A stretch of DNA of 64,000 bases, from the NCBI RefSeq assembly GCF_004114955.1, contig NZ_CP030053.1, positions 4,464,001-4,528,000 on the forward strand. Reading direction: 5' to 3'. This stretch comes from Bradyrhizobium guangzhouense. GTDB lineage: Bacteria > Pseudomonadota > Alphaproteobacteria > Rhizobiales > Xanthobacteraceae. The notes beneath the pieces are model-generated. The model had not been told where the DNA came from. It made no database searches and saw nothing but the letters and a program-made list of their open reading frames with translations. The position numbers were made by a program, and so were the translations under genes. Positions 50,038-58,352 of this stretch are shown here, one piece after another. Position 1 is the first letter of the stretch, and each line of letters opens with the position of its first letter.

Positions 50038-51288
50038 ATGGCACGAATTCAACCTTCGATCAGTCGTCGTTCGCTCATCAAGTCTGGCGTTGTCCTTGCC
50101 GGAAGCCAGTTGATCAGCGCCCCCTTTATCGTGAGATCTCTCGCCGACGAGCCGGTGAAGATCGGTATGGTCAATCCCTTGACGGGTGTTCTCTCCGCGC
50201 TGGCTCAGAGCGAGGTCGACGGGGCCAAATACGCTGAGGCCGAGATCAACAAGAAGGGCGGCATCCTGGGTCGCCAGGTTCAGCTTCTTGTCGAGGATTC
50301 CGCGAACGATGTCGGGACCGGTGTGCAGAAGACCCGCAAGCTGATTGACCGTGACAATGTGGCGGTCATTCTCGGTGACGTCAATTCCGGCATTGCCTAT
50401 GCAATGTCCCAAGTCACCAACGAGAAGAAGATTTTCCATATCGTCCCTGGCGGCCACACCGATCCGATCACCGGCTCGAACTGCAAATGGAATGTCTTCC
50501 GGATCTGCAACACAACGACGATGGACGCCAACGCGGTCACACCGGAGCTGGTGAAGAAGTTCGGCAAGAAATGGTTCTTCATCACACCGGACTACGCCTA
50601 TGGCCACACGCTTCAAGACGCCTTCATCAAGGCGCTGAAAAAAGCCGGTGGGACTTACGAGGGAGACATGCTCCCGATTAACAATACGGATTTCTCGGCT
50701 ACTCTGATCAAGGCGAAGGCGTTCAAACCGAACGTTCTACTCAACAACATGGGCGGTCTTACGCAAATCAACTGCATGAAGCAATTCACGCAATTTGGCA
50801 TGCAGAAGGAAATGGCGCTTGGCGGCGCGCTCTTCGAGCTCGAGAGCATCAAGGGCTGCCCGCCCGATGCGCAGGCTGGATGGTGGGCGATGGAATGGTG
50901 GTGGAATCAACCGAACGTGCCGGAGGTCGTCAAGTTTGTGAGCGACTTCCGCGCCGCCACGAAGAGGACGCCCTCAGCGCGCGACTGGTTCGGCTACGTG
51001 GCGATGCATACCGTACGCTTGGCGTCAGAAAAGGCGAAGTCGTTGGATGGCCCCAAAATGGCGAAGGCTCTTGAGGATCTCGAGCTGCCGCCGGATGTCG
51101 CTCTCCAGCCGGGCAAGGTACGCTACAGGGCGGGAGACCATGAGCTGATGCCGAACATCTTCGTCGGCGAAGTTCATCCGGCAAAATCTTCTCCCGACGA
51201 CGTCTTCAATGCCGAGACGCTGGTGTCTGGCGAGCAGGCGGCAGGCTCGGTGGAAGATACAGGATGCAAGATGGTCGAGCCGGCCTGA
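50038..51288 (+). CDS. ABC transporter substrate-binding protein, Leu/Ile/Val (HAAT) type
   Basis: A 416-residue periplasmic protein with a twin-arginine-like signal (SISRRSLIKSGVVLAGSQL). The mature domain is of the LivJ/AmiC fold: PVKIGMVNPLTGVLSALAQS, AEAEINKKGGILGRQVQLLV, DNVAVILGDVNSGIAYAMSQ, KWFFITPDYAYGHTLQDAF and NTTTMDANAVTPE. Substrates of this family include amino acids, amides, urea and aromatic acids; it cannot be decided here. GGGAGG precedes ATG 50038 by about 7 nt. It is the first gene of a five-gene cassette. Confidence 0.9.
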   Translation: MARIQPSISRRSLIKSGVVLAGSQLISAPFIVRSLADEPVKIGMVNPLTGVLSALAQSEVDGAKYAEAEINKKGGILGRQVQLLVEDSANDVGTGVQKTRKLIDRDNVAVILGDVNSGIAYAMSQVTNEKKIFHIVPGGHTDPITGSNCKWNVFRICNTTTMDANAVTPELVKKFGKKWFFITPDYAYGHTLQDAFIKALKKAGGTYEGDMLPINNTDFSATLIKAKAFKPNVLLNNMGGLTQINCMKQFTQFGMQKEMALGGALFELESIKGCPPDAQAGWWAMEWWWNQPNVPEVVKFVSDFRAATKRTPSARDWFGYVAMHTVRLASEKAKSLDGPKMAKALEDLELPPDVALQPGKVRYRAGDHELMPNIFVGEVHPAKSSPDDVFNAETLVSGEQAAGSVEDTGCKMVEPA

Positions 51289-51324
51289 TCAACAAGCGGA
51301 GAAGACATCAGGGCGGAGGACGCG

Positions 51325-52194
51325 ATGATCCAGGTCATATTTTTCAACGTCACTAATGGACTGATCATTGGCGCGTTCTACGTGTTGATGGCCCTCGGCT
51401 TGTCGCTGATCCTCAATCTCAGCAACGTCATCAATTTCTCCCACGGCAATTTCCTGGCGCTCGGCGGCTATCTCGCTTTCACGTTGTCGCCGGCGCTGGG
51501 TTATTGGGGCGCGTTGCTGGTCGCGCCGCTCATCACAGCGCTTATCGGCCTTGCCGTCGAGCGGCTGATGATCCGCCGCGTTTACAACCGAGACCCCGTT
51601 TACAGCCTGTTGCTCACGTTCGGTTTTGCCTTCGTCATGCAGGACATGGCTCGCTATATTTGGGGACCCAATGGCTTGCCGCTGGGATTGCCGGAATTCC
51701 TGGCCCAGCCGATCAGCTCAAACCTGTTCTTCATCACTTGGTACCGCGTCTTCATGGTCGCGGTGGTGATCATCGCGGTGCTCGGGCTGTTCGCGTTCCT
51801 CCGCTACACAAAAGTCGGCGTCCGCATTCGGGCCGGCACGCTCGATCTTGAAACGGTGGCCTCCCTTGGCGTCAACATCAGCCTCCTGCGAACATTCAAT
51901 TTCGCGCTCGGCTGCATGCTCGCCGGCCTTAGCGGAGTACTCGCCGCGGGGCAGATCGGGCTCAATCCAAATATGGGTGATGACCTGCTGATGCCGAGCT
52001 TCATTGCAATCATTGTTGGTGGCGTCGGCAGCCTGATCGGCACGCTGTTTGGGGGGCTGCTCATCGGCCTCGCGGCGGCACTGACGACCGTCGTCTTTCC
52101 CGCCGCGAGCGAGGCGGTCATTTACGCAATTATGATGGTCGTGCTTCTGGTTCGTCCACGGGGCCTGATGGGCGAAGAAGGGATGATGTCATGA
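51325..52194 (+). CDS. ABC transporter permease, LivH type
   Basis: A 289-residue inner-membrane permease with about eight helices. Landmarks: NGLIIGAFYVLMALGLSLIL, SNVINFSHGNFLALGGYLAF, VGVRIRAGTLDLETVASLG, and IIVGGVGSLIGTLFGGLLIGL. GGAGGACGCG precedes the ATG. The stop overlaps the LivM start by 4 nt. Confidence 0.92.
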   Translation: MIQVIFFNVTNGLIIGAFYVLMALGLSLILNLSNVINFSHGNFLALGGYLAFTLSPALGYWGALLVAPLITALIGLAVERLMIRRVYNRDPVYSLLLTFGFAFVMQDMARYIWGPNGLPLGLPEFLAQPISSNLFFITWYRVFMVAVVIIAVLGLFAFLRYTKVGVRIRAGTLDLETVASLGVNISLLRTFNFALGCMLAGLSGVLAAGQIGLNPNMGDDLLMPSFIAIIVGGVGSLIGTLFGGLLIGLAAALTTVVFPAASEAVIYAIMMVVLLVRPRGLMGEEGMMS

Positions 52195-53195
52195 GCACGG
52201 ACGTTAGCCCAGGTTTGCCCACAGCCGCTGTCGCAACGAGCCGTACTCCGCCGTTCCCCCGCTGGATGTTGCTCGTCCTTGTCTGGGCACTTCTGATTGC
52301 AGCCCCGTACTGGCTGCCTCTGGTCGGCGGCTACACTGCACTTGCCGGAAAGGTTCTGGTTTTCGGCCTGGCTGCAATGGGCCTGAATCTCTTGTTGGGA
52401 TTTACGGGCGTGCTGAGTTTCGGGCACGCGGCCTATTTCGGGCTCGGCGCGTATGGCGCGGGTCTCACATTGCGGTACCTCGCGCACAGCACGCCGCTCG
52501 CCATGCTTTTAGGGACGTTGCTTGGAGGGCTGGCAGGCACGCTGTTCGGACTCTTGATCGTACGTCGCCGCGGCGTTTACTTTGCGATGTGTACCATCGC
52601 ATTCGGACAGCTCTGGTACTATCTCGCCTATAGCTGGAACGACTTCACCGGCGGCTTTGATGGCTTGCGCGATTTCCACCGCGAGCAGATTGGATTGGGT
52701 CCCTTCAGCCTGGACATCGCCGAGGGCGGCAACAAATTTTACTTCTTCGTGCTCGCTGTGTTTGCGATCACGGTGGGATTGCTAGGTATGCTGGTTCGCT
52801 CGCCGTTTGGTCACACCTTGCGGGCGATCCGGGAGAATGAGCGTCGTGCTCGCTTCTTGGCCATTCCTGTCGAACGACAGATCTGGCTGTCTTTCTCGAT
52901 CTCGTGCTTTGTGACGGCGCTTGCCGGCACGCTCTATGCTCTTTTGAACAACTTCGCCGATCCACTGGCGTTGCACTATTCGCTCTCGGGCTATTTTGTC
53001 GTGATGTGCGTGATGGGCGGGATGCGGACGTTCTGGGGCCCGTTGGTTGGCGCGACGGTATTCGTTGTGCTGCAGGACTATATCTCCTCCATGACCGTTA
53101 ATTGGATGTCCTTTGTGGGTGCGATTTTCGTGCTGGTCGTGCTTTTCTTCCCGCGCGGCCTGCTTGGCATGCGGCGCCAGCGCAGTTCGGGGTGA
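52191..53195 (+). CDS. ABC transporter permease, LivM type
   Basis: A 334-residue inner-membrane permease with about ten helices: GLAAMGLNLLLGFTGVLSFG, HAAYFGLGAYGAGLTLRYL, and the EAA-like cytoplasmic loop SPFGHTLRAIRENERRARFL. It has a hydrophobic C-terminus ending RGLLGMRRQRSSG. Coupled to LivH (overlap) and separated by 2 nt from the LivG start. Confidence 0.92.
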   Translation: MSTDVSPGLPTAAVATSRTPPFPRWMLLVLVWALLIAAPYWLPLVGGYTALAGKVLVFGLAAMGLNLLLGFTGVLSFGHAAYFGLGAYGAGLTLRYLAHSTPLAMLLGTLLGGLAGTLFGLLIVRRRGVYFAMCTIAFGQLWYYLAYSWNDFTGGFDGLRDFHREQIGLGPFSLDIAEGGNKFYFFVLAVFAITVGLLGMLVRSPFGHTLRAIRENERRARFLAIPVERQIWLSFSISCFVTALAGTLYALLNNFADPLALHYSLSGYFVVMCVMGGMRTFWGPLVGATVFVVLQDYISSMTVNWMSFVGAIFVLVVLFFPRGLLGMRRQRSSG

Positions 53196-53197
53196 AC

Positions 53198-53941
53198 ATG
53201 CTCGAGGTTCGCAACGTTTCCAAACGGTTCGGCAGCCTGGTTGCCGTGAAGGACGTGTCGATGATGGTCGAACGTGGCGAGCTGCGCGCCATCATCGGTC
53301 CGAATGGAGCGGGAAAGACGACCTTCTTCAACATGATCAGCGGCTATTTCCCGCCCAGCAGGGGATCAATCCTGTTCAATGGCAAAGACGTGACCGCTGT
53401 CCCGCCACACGCGCGGGTTGGTCTCGGCATGGGGCGTACTTTCCAGATCACCGAGGTTTTTCCCGAATTGACCGTCCATGAGAACGTCCTGACTGCGGCG
53501 GAGGTCGCGGCGGGGCAGACCTTGCGGATGCTGCCCAACAAGGCCGATGCCAAGATTGCCAACGATGTAGCGATCGAGATGCTTGCGGTCGTGGGAATGA
53601 GCGCCAAGGCGGACCGGCTGGTCGGGGAGCTCTCGCACGGCGATCAGAGGACGATCGAGATTGCAATGACGCTGGCGCAATTGCCGCGCCTCCTGCTGCT
53701 CGATGAGCCGACCGCGGGAATGGGCGATCAGGAAACGTACGAAATCACCACACTGATCCGCCGCCTGCATCGAGAGCGAAACTACACGATCGTCCTGATC
53801 GAGCATGATATGCGCGTGGTCTTTCACCTCGCCGACCGCATCACGGTTCTCGACCAGGGCACCCTGCTCGCAGAAGGGACGCCACAGGAGATCGCCGCTT
53901 CCGAAGCGGTGCAAGCGGCCTATCTGGGGGAGACCCAATGA
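53198..53941 (+). CDS. ABC transporter ATP-binding protein, LivG type
   Basis: A 247-residue ATPase: Walker A GPNGAGKTT, signature LSHGDQR (a common LivG variant of LSGGQ), Walker B LLLLDEPTAGM, and H-loop IEHDM. The LivG-specific end EGTPQEIAASEAVQAAYLGE is present. ATG 53198 begins the ABC domain directly; the stop overlaps the LivF start by 4 nt. Confidence 0.93.
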   Translation: MLEVRNVSKRFGSLVAVKDVSMMVERGELRAIIGPNGAGKTTFFNMISGYFPPSRGSILFNGKDVTAVPPHARVGLGMGRTFQITEVFPELTVHENVLTAAEVAAGQTLRMLPNKADAKIANDVAIEMLAVVGMSAKADRLVGELSHGDQRTIEIAMTLAQLPRLLLLDEPTAGMGDQETYEITTLIRRLHRERNYTIVLIEHDMRVVFHLADRITVLDQGTLLAEGTPQEIAASEAVQAAYLGETQ

Positions 53942-54657
53942 ACCCACTCAGCGTGAGGGGATTGCAGACCTTCTACGGCAAGAGCCACATCCTGCATAAC
54001 GTCGGCCTGGAGGTCCATGAAGGCGAGATCGTCGTCCTGCTCGGCCGGAATGGCGCGGGCAAGACGACAACGCTCCGTAGCATCATAGGGCTGACCCCGC
54101 CCCGAGAGGGCAATGTTAGCCTATTCGGAGTCGATGCCACACGGATGTCACCCTATCAGGTTGCGGCGCTCGGTGTGGGCTATGTTCCCGAAGGACGCAA
54201 GATCTTCGCCAACCTGACCGTTGAGGACAATTTGCGAGTCCCGGTCACGCGCCCGGGTCCGTGGACCATCGATCGCGTCTTTCAGACCTTTCCGCGGCTT
54301 GCCGAACGCCGGGGAAATCGCGGTCGGCAACTGTCGGGCGGCGAGCAGGAGATGCTTTCGATCGCGCGTGCGCTGCTCCTCAATCCAAAACTGCTGCTGC
54401 TGGACGAGCCAAGCCAAGGCCTTGCCCCATTGATCGTAAAGGAGGTGTTTCAGATCATACAGACCATGCGGCAAGAGGGCATTTCAGTCCTGCTGGTCGA
54501 GCAGAATGTGAGGATCGGTCTAACCGTTGCTGACCGCGCCTATGTGCTGGATGACGGCGCCATCATCTATAGCGGCAGCGCTTCCGAGCTCGCCAATGAC
54601 GAGGAACGCGTCCGTTCCATGGCGGGCGCGAGCGCAAACGAGTGGGCGATGAGCTAG
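53938..54657 (+). CDS. ABC transporter ATP-binding protein, LivF type
   Basis: A 239-residue ATPase: Walker A GRNGAGKTTTLRSIIG, GVGYVPEGRKIFANLTVEDN, signature LSGGEQEMLSIARALL, Walker B LLLLDEPSQGLAP and VEQNVRIG. It closes the five-gene transporter cassette. No enzyme gene follows, so the nature of the substrate is not revealed by neighbours. Confidence 0.93.
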   Translation: MNPLSVRGLQTFYGKSHILHNVGLEVHEGEIVVLLGRNGAGKTTTLRSIIGLTPPREGNVSLFGVDATRMSPYQVAALGVGYVPEGRKIFANLTVEDNLRVPVTRPGPWTIDRVFQTFPRLAERRGNRGRQLSGGEQEMLSIARALLLNPKLLLLDEPSQGLAPLIVKEVFQIIQTMRQEGISVLLVEQNVRIGLTVADRAYVLDDGAIIYSGSASELANDEERVRSMAGASANEWAMS

Positions 54658-55176
54658 CTCGGCAGAGCGAGACGCCCGCGAGCGGCAGGCGCTGTCGCTG
54701 AGCTTTATCGAGGCGACAATCTCGGCAAACTACTCCTCCACCTTGAGCCGCTATGAGCCCCATTGATGTCCCGTTGCCCATTAGCCAAGCAGGCCCCCAC
54801 CTCACGTCCCTCGCAGCAGCCTTGTGTGCTGGATTCCCGCTGGGCAGCTTGGCAGAAAACTTGACCCGCCCCATGCAGTTTCGCGTGCCGCCACAAGGGC
54901 TACCATCTTGGGTGCAGGATCGTGAAAAATTGTACTCTGGCGTACAAATTCGATTCTGCTGTTAGCGGGGGAGCGACCCGCCCCCCGACATCAACCTTCT
55001 TCATCGTTGAGCTAAACAGCAGACCTACGCGATCGACGAAATGAAGGCCGATCCGACCTCCGCGCGACAAAAACGGGATCGGCTTCTCGGTCGCAGTGGT
55101 TCGATCGCGTTGTCCGCATCACGGCTCGTGACCGCCTGCTCAGACTTGCCGTCGATAGATTTTTCTGGATCTCCCG

Positions 55177-55195
55177 GTGCACACGTCGTGCACAC
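55177..55195. repeat. tandem GTGCACAC octamers, right side
   Basis: GTGCACAC at 55177-55184 and 55188-55195, 40-58 bp inside the distal attachment site. They repeat the octamers near the integrase start (48609-48645). Confidence 0.55.
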
Positions 55196-55234
55196 GAGAC
55201 CCTCTAAGCGATTGAATAAATTGAACTGTCGCTT

Positions 55235-55252
55235 CAATCCATCATGGGAGCC
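55235..55252. repeat. attachment site, distal end
   Basis: CAATCCATCATGGGAGCC. On the minus strand the sequence next to it reads MNSLDRRFSTAPMMD and then a stop, matching the DusA N-terminus RFSVAPMMDW; this is the displaced original start of dusA. Confidence 0.8.
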
Positions 55253-55281
55253 GTGGAAAATCTGCGATCTAAGCTATTCAT
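55235..55281 (-). pseudogene. displaced original 5' end of dusA
   Basis: From ATG 55281 the minus strand reads MNSLDRRFSTAPMMD, then a stop created at the junction. It matches the DusA start (RFSVAPMMDW) encoded at 48470-48500. It marks where the dusA coding sequence began before the island inserted. Confidence 0.7.
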
Positions 55282-55516
55282 TTTGCTGGGATATTTTGAC
55301 TTCGGTCGACCCTTTAGGTGATTGGACCGATTGAGAAATCTGGTTTGAGCAAGCTTCCGCGGCTTGGCACTTCTAGGACCATATATGCATGAATTGGAAG
55401 CGGAAATCGCTACTTCGGATTCTCTGTGCACACGTCGCCTGCGCGGGAGCGAGAGTGCGCACGTCACTCATATGACGTGGGTCAGAGATCCTTGAGAGCG
55501 ACGGGCGGGCTTCGGT

Positions 55517-55542
55517 TATACTCATTCCGCAATGTGAGTATA
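55517..55542. promoter_or_regulatory. operator-like palindrome upstream of the ArsR-type gene
   Basis: TATACTCA (55517-55524) and TGAGTATA (55535-55542), perfect 8-bp arms with a 10-nt spacer. It lies 110 nt before the regulator start. ArsR/BigR proteins bind AT-rich palindromes of about this size and usually control their own gene. Confidence 0.5.
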
Positions 55543-55652
55543 CTTCGCATGTTCATGCTGCGCCCATACAATCGCGGACCATTTACTCTCGGCAATATCA
55601 GGATTTCTGACCCTTTTGGCGGCTGGCACGCAAATGCTAATGAGACACCGTC

Positions 55653-55970
55653 ATGCGACGAATGAATACGAAGGAGCTCGAAAGGCAGGCAAAGGGGGTG
55701 GCCACCCTGATGCGCATGTTCGCCAATGAGCATCGGCTGCTCATCGTCTGCAAGCTGGTCGAATATGGCGAGGCCAGTGCCGGTACGCTTGCCGAGGATG
55801 TCGGACTATCCGCCTCGGCGCTGTCACAGCACTTGACCAAGCTGAAGGCGGAGGGCGTCGTCGCCGTTCGACGCGACAGTCAAACCATGTGGTACCGCAT
55901 CGCCGACCGGCGGGTCGAAGAGCTGTTCGCGACCTTGCACCGGCTGTTCTGCGGCCCGCGCAAGCGCTGA
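55653..55970 (+). CDS. ArsR-family repressor of the BigR/SqrR (persulfide-sensing) pattern
   Basis: A 105-residue winged-helix repressor. FANEHRLLIVCKLVEYGEAS and LSASALSQHLTKLKAEGVVA give the HTH; YRIADRRVEELFATLHRLFCG closes the dimer helix. It has only two Cys, at about residues 33 and 100, the positions and spacing of the reactive pair in SqrR and BigR, which form a tetrasulfide with persulfides and release DNA. The metal-binding ELCVCDL motif of ArsR proper is missing. It converges with three YeeE/YedE-type sulfur-transport genes, which fits a role in sulfide or sulfane sulfur sensing. Confidence 0.85.
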   Translation: MRRMNTKELERQAKGVATLMRMFANEHRLLIVCKLVEYGEASAGTLAEDVGLSASALSQHLTKLKAEGVVAVRRDSQTMWYRIADRRVEELFATLHRLFCGPRKR

Positions 55971-55986
55971 GCTTTCGACGCGCAGC

Positions 55987-56538
55987 CTAGCTGCGCTTCT
56001 GCTTCGCTTCCGCCGATTCAATCCACCAGAAGAATAGCGCGGCACCGACGGCAAGGGCCGCGAACCAGGCGATGTCCGGGATGTGCGTGACATCCGGAAG
56101 GCGGACCTTGCCCAGCGCCCAGACGTTGAGGACATGCGCCTTCAACCAGTCGAAGCTCAGCGCGTAGAGGATGGCGCCGGCGACCATGCCGAGTGCGCCG
56201 ACAAGCGCGTGCACGCTGCCGGTGGCGATCGCGCCGAGCGCCGTGCCCGGACAATAGCCGTAGACCACCATGCCGATGCCGAACAGCGCGGCGCCGAGCG
56301 CGACCGCCAGCATGTTGGCGTCCTTCACGTAGTACTTCGTGTTGCCGGTATCGACGAGCAGCAGCACGCCGAGCCCGCCGACCACGATCGCCGTGCCCAT
56401 CACCTTGAGCACGGTGAAGTCGCGCAGTCGAAACTGGTTCTCGATCACGTTGCAGTTCGTCACCTTGCCACGTTGCAGCAGGAAGCCGAAGGCTGCTCCC
56501 ATCCCGAGCGGCCCGAGGATTGTCATCATCGCAGTCAT
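55987..56538 (-). CDS. YeeE/YedE-family membrane protein, PmpB-like half
   Basis: A 183-residue membrane protein with about four to five helices. Motifs KVTNCNVIENQFRLRDFTVL and VVYGYCPGTALGAIATGSV carry the conserved Cys of the YeeE/YedE (TsuA/PmpB) fold, which transports thiosulfate or other sulfur compounds. It is half-sized and pairs with the gene 12 nt upstream. The operon converges with the ArsR-type gene, 16 nt between stops. Confidence 0.85.
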   Translation of the reverse strand: MTAMMTILGPLGMGAAFGFLLQRGKVTNCNVIENQFRLRDFTVLKVMGTAIVVGGLGVLLLVDTGNTKYYVKDANMLAVALGAALFGIGMVVYGYCPGTALGAIATGSVHALVGALGMVAGAILYALSFDWLKAHVLNVWALGKVRLPDVTHIPDIAWFAALAVGAALFFWWIESAEAKQKRS

Positions 56539-56550
56539 CTCGATTCTCCT

Positions 56551-57102
56551 TTACGGCTTGCGGAACAGGAGCGCGGAAATGCCGAGCCCGGTGCCGAACA
56601 TCACCGCCAGGAACAACCAGCTCGACACCGCGAGTTGCAGACCGCCGGAGATGCCGTGTCCGCTGGTGCAGCCGCCGGCAAGCCGCGCGCCGTACATGAT
56701 GACGATACCGCCAAGAAACGCGCCGACGAAGCGCTTGGCGATCGACGGTCCGAACCGCTCCTTCCAGACCTCAGGCACGAGCTCGAGCCGCCACGTGCCC
56801 GACATCACCGCCGCGATGAACGCACCTGCGGGAATGCCGACGAGAAACCAGACGCCGTAGTCCCATTTCAGCGGCATGCTCTTCCAGTAGGAATTCTGCG
56901 CCACCGCCTCCGGCCCGATCACAGGAACGGCGAACAGCGAGGCGACGCGCGAATAGGCGGTGGTGACGCCGAGCGGGTCACCGAACACTGCAAAGGCGAT
57001 CCAGCTCAAGAGCCCGATCCCCGCGCCGACGAGATAAGGCGACCAGTCGATCCGCGCGGTGCGCGGCGCTGGCCGAACATAGCTTTCCGTGATGGTGGTC
57101 AT
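56551..57102 (-). CDS. YeeE/YedE-family membrane protein, PmpA-like half
   Basis: A 183-residue membrane protein with four helices; RLAGGCTSGHGISGGLQLAV is the conserved Cys motif of the YeeE/YedE fold. It starts at ATG 57102 with GGGGAG 8 nt upstream. Together with the following PmpB-like half it would build one transporter. The 83 nt upstream contain an AT-rich palindrome (57167-57182). Confidence 0.85.
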   Translation of the reverse strand: MTTITESYVRPAPRTARIDWSPYLVGAGIGLLSWIAFAVFGDPLGVTTAYSRVASLFAVPVIGPEAVAQNSYWKSMPLKWDYGVWFLVGIPAGAFIAAVMSGTWRLELVPEVWKERFGPSIAKRFVGAFLGGIVIMYGARLAGGCTSGHGISGGLQLAVSSWLFLAVMFGTGLGISALLFRKP

Positions 57103-57166
57103 GTGTGTCTCCCCGACAGCGGCTCGACCGGTCCGCATCGGGGAAAATCATATTCAAGAAACATAA

Positions 57167-57182
57167 TTTAGCAAAGCCTAAA
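57167..57182. promoter_or_regulatory. AT-rich inverted repeat upstream of the PmpA-like gene
   Basis: TTTAG (57167-57171) and CTAAA (57178-57182) around CAAAGC, in the gap between two YeeE/YedE genes. It could be the binding site of the ArsR-type repressor or another regulator, but it differs from the palindrome at 55517. Confidence 0.35.
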
Positions 57183-57185
57183 GTA

Positions 57186-58271
57186 TTAGGCGCGCGGAGA
57201 ACCGACCGCTTGCTGCGGTTGCGACAGGCCGGCCCGATCGACCAGCAGATCGGTGAGCCCCGCCCCCAGCCACATGCCGCCGAGCACGAGCCAGGCGGTG
57301 AGCGCGAATACGGAGGCTCCGGTCACACCGGCGCCGACCGCACAACCGCCGGCGAGCATCGCGCCGAATCCCATCAGCACCGCGCCGAGCGGGTAGCGGC
57401 GCATGCCGAGCCCGTCCGAAAACCCCTCGAGCTTGAGTTCATGGGCACCGGCCGCGGCGACGAACGAGCCCAGGAACACGCCGGGGATGATGCCGAGGTC
57501 GAAGCCGAGCCGGAGCTGCGGGCTGTTCAGGAACAGCATCAGCAACTCGGCCGATGGTCCGCTGAAGGTGAGGCTTTTCAGCGTCACCGGCGCGAACGAG
57601 GCCTGCGAGAGCTGGTAGGTGAAGAGCCATCCGGCGACGACGGCCACGCCCGTGGCCAGCGCTGCAAGGATCAGGCGCCGCGGCAGATGGCTGCGAAGCG
57701 CGAAGGCGAGCCCCGCGATCAGCCACAATCCGCCGAAGGCGAGCTTCTCGGGCGTCCCGCCGCCGAATACCGCCATGATGTCGCGCGAAGGGCCACCGTC
57801 GACCAGCCACAGATTGGTCACCCATTCGCGCGCGGGCGACAGCAGGCCGCGATAGGAGGCCTGCGCGGTGACCGCAAACACCAGGCCCGACAGCAGCGCC
57901 CTGAGATTGCCGTTGGCGGAGAGCACGAGCAGCCGGCTGGCGCAGCCGCGGGCGAGGATCATGCCGCAGCCGAACATGACGCCGCCGACCAGCGCGCCGG
58001 AGATGCTGCCCTGCTGCGCGAGCTGGCGCGCCTCGGACACGTCGAGGAAGCGGAGCGCGACCAGCGCCTGGGTGCCGACCAGCGCCGCCGCAAAGGTCAG
58101 GAGCCACACCGCAAGGCGCGGGCCGCCCTCGCCGCGGGAGAATTCGACCGCCGCGGCGCGCAGGCAGAATCGGCTGCGCTGGGCGAAGAAGCCGAAGAGG
58201 CCACCGACCAGAAGGCCGCCCAGCCATGACAGCCGGTCTTCCCCGAAGAGGTCGATGAGTGTCGTCAGCAC
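57186..58271 (-). CDS. full-length YeeE/YedE (TsuA-like) sulfur transporter
   Basis: A 361-residue, roughly 9-10 helix membrane protein. Its three Cys-bearing segments are RSRFCLRAA (N-terminal), GGVMFGCGMILARGCASRLL (middle) and GAMLAGGCAVGAGVTGAS (C-terminal). In the structure of the Spirochaeta TsuA such Cys residues relay thiosulfate across the membrane. This gene is 81 nt downstream of the first DsrE-like gene of the sox operon, so it may belong to the same transcript. Confidence 0.88.
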   Translation of the reverse strand: MLTTLIDLFGEDRLSWLGGLLVGGLFGFFAQRSRFCLRAAAVEFSRGEGGPRLAVWLLTFAAALVGTQALVALRFLDVSEARQLAQQGSISGALVGGVMFGCGMILARGCASRLLVLSANGNLRALLSGLVFAVTAQASYRGLLSPAREWVTNLWLVDGGPSRDIMAVFGGGTPEKLAFGGLWLIAGLAFALRSHLPRRLILAALATGVAVVAGWLFTYQLSQASFAPVTLKSLTFSGPSAELLMLFLNSPQLRLGFDLGIIPGVFLGSFVAAAGAHELKLEGFSDGLGMRRYPLGAVLMGFGAMLAGGCAVGAGVTGASVFALTAWLVLGGMWLGAGLTDLLVDRAGLSQPQQAVGSPRA

Positions 58272-58352
58272 GGCCGTCTCGGTTCCCTTGAGATCCGCTA
58301 ACCTACCGCTCGTTACGGCCGCGCCATATGAGCCAAATCAAGGCTCGCGCGC

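Larger units (their letters stand above)
48468..55252. mobile_element. genomic island integrated in dusA, about 6.8 kb, decayed
   Basis: It is bounded by the near-perfect 18-bp direct repeats at 48468-48485 and 55235-55252. It carries, in order, the arm-type repeats, a truncated integrase gene, an IS3-family remnant, an OxlT-like gene stub and a complete Liv-type ABC operon. dusA is a documented integration target for a family of tyrosine integrases of prophages and islands. The far end reproduces the first codons of dusA, as expected of integrative recombination. With the integrase truncated it should no longer move by itself. Confidence 0.82.
54658..55652. other. non-coding stretch, about 1 kb, spanning the island's distal end
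   Basis: It includes the end of the ABC operon, the GTGCACAC repeats (55177, 55188, 55426), the distal attachment site (55235-55252), the ancestral dusA 5' codons and the palindrome upstream of the ArsR gene. No gene is supported; short open frames on both strands lack similarity or ribosome-binding sites. The region is visibly more AT-rich than the surrounding chromosome. Confidence 0.6.

Noticed and set aside
54753..54965. A 70-codon open frame after the ABC operon
   Set aside because: No ribosome-binding site, no similarity and low-complexity composition; treated as non-coding island DNA.
55426..55433. A second, outer island boundary marked by the third GTGCACAC octamer on the right
   Set aside because: Only a single octamer, with no further att-like direct repeat found between it and the ArsR gene; not enough to move the boundary.
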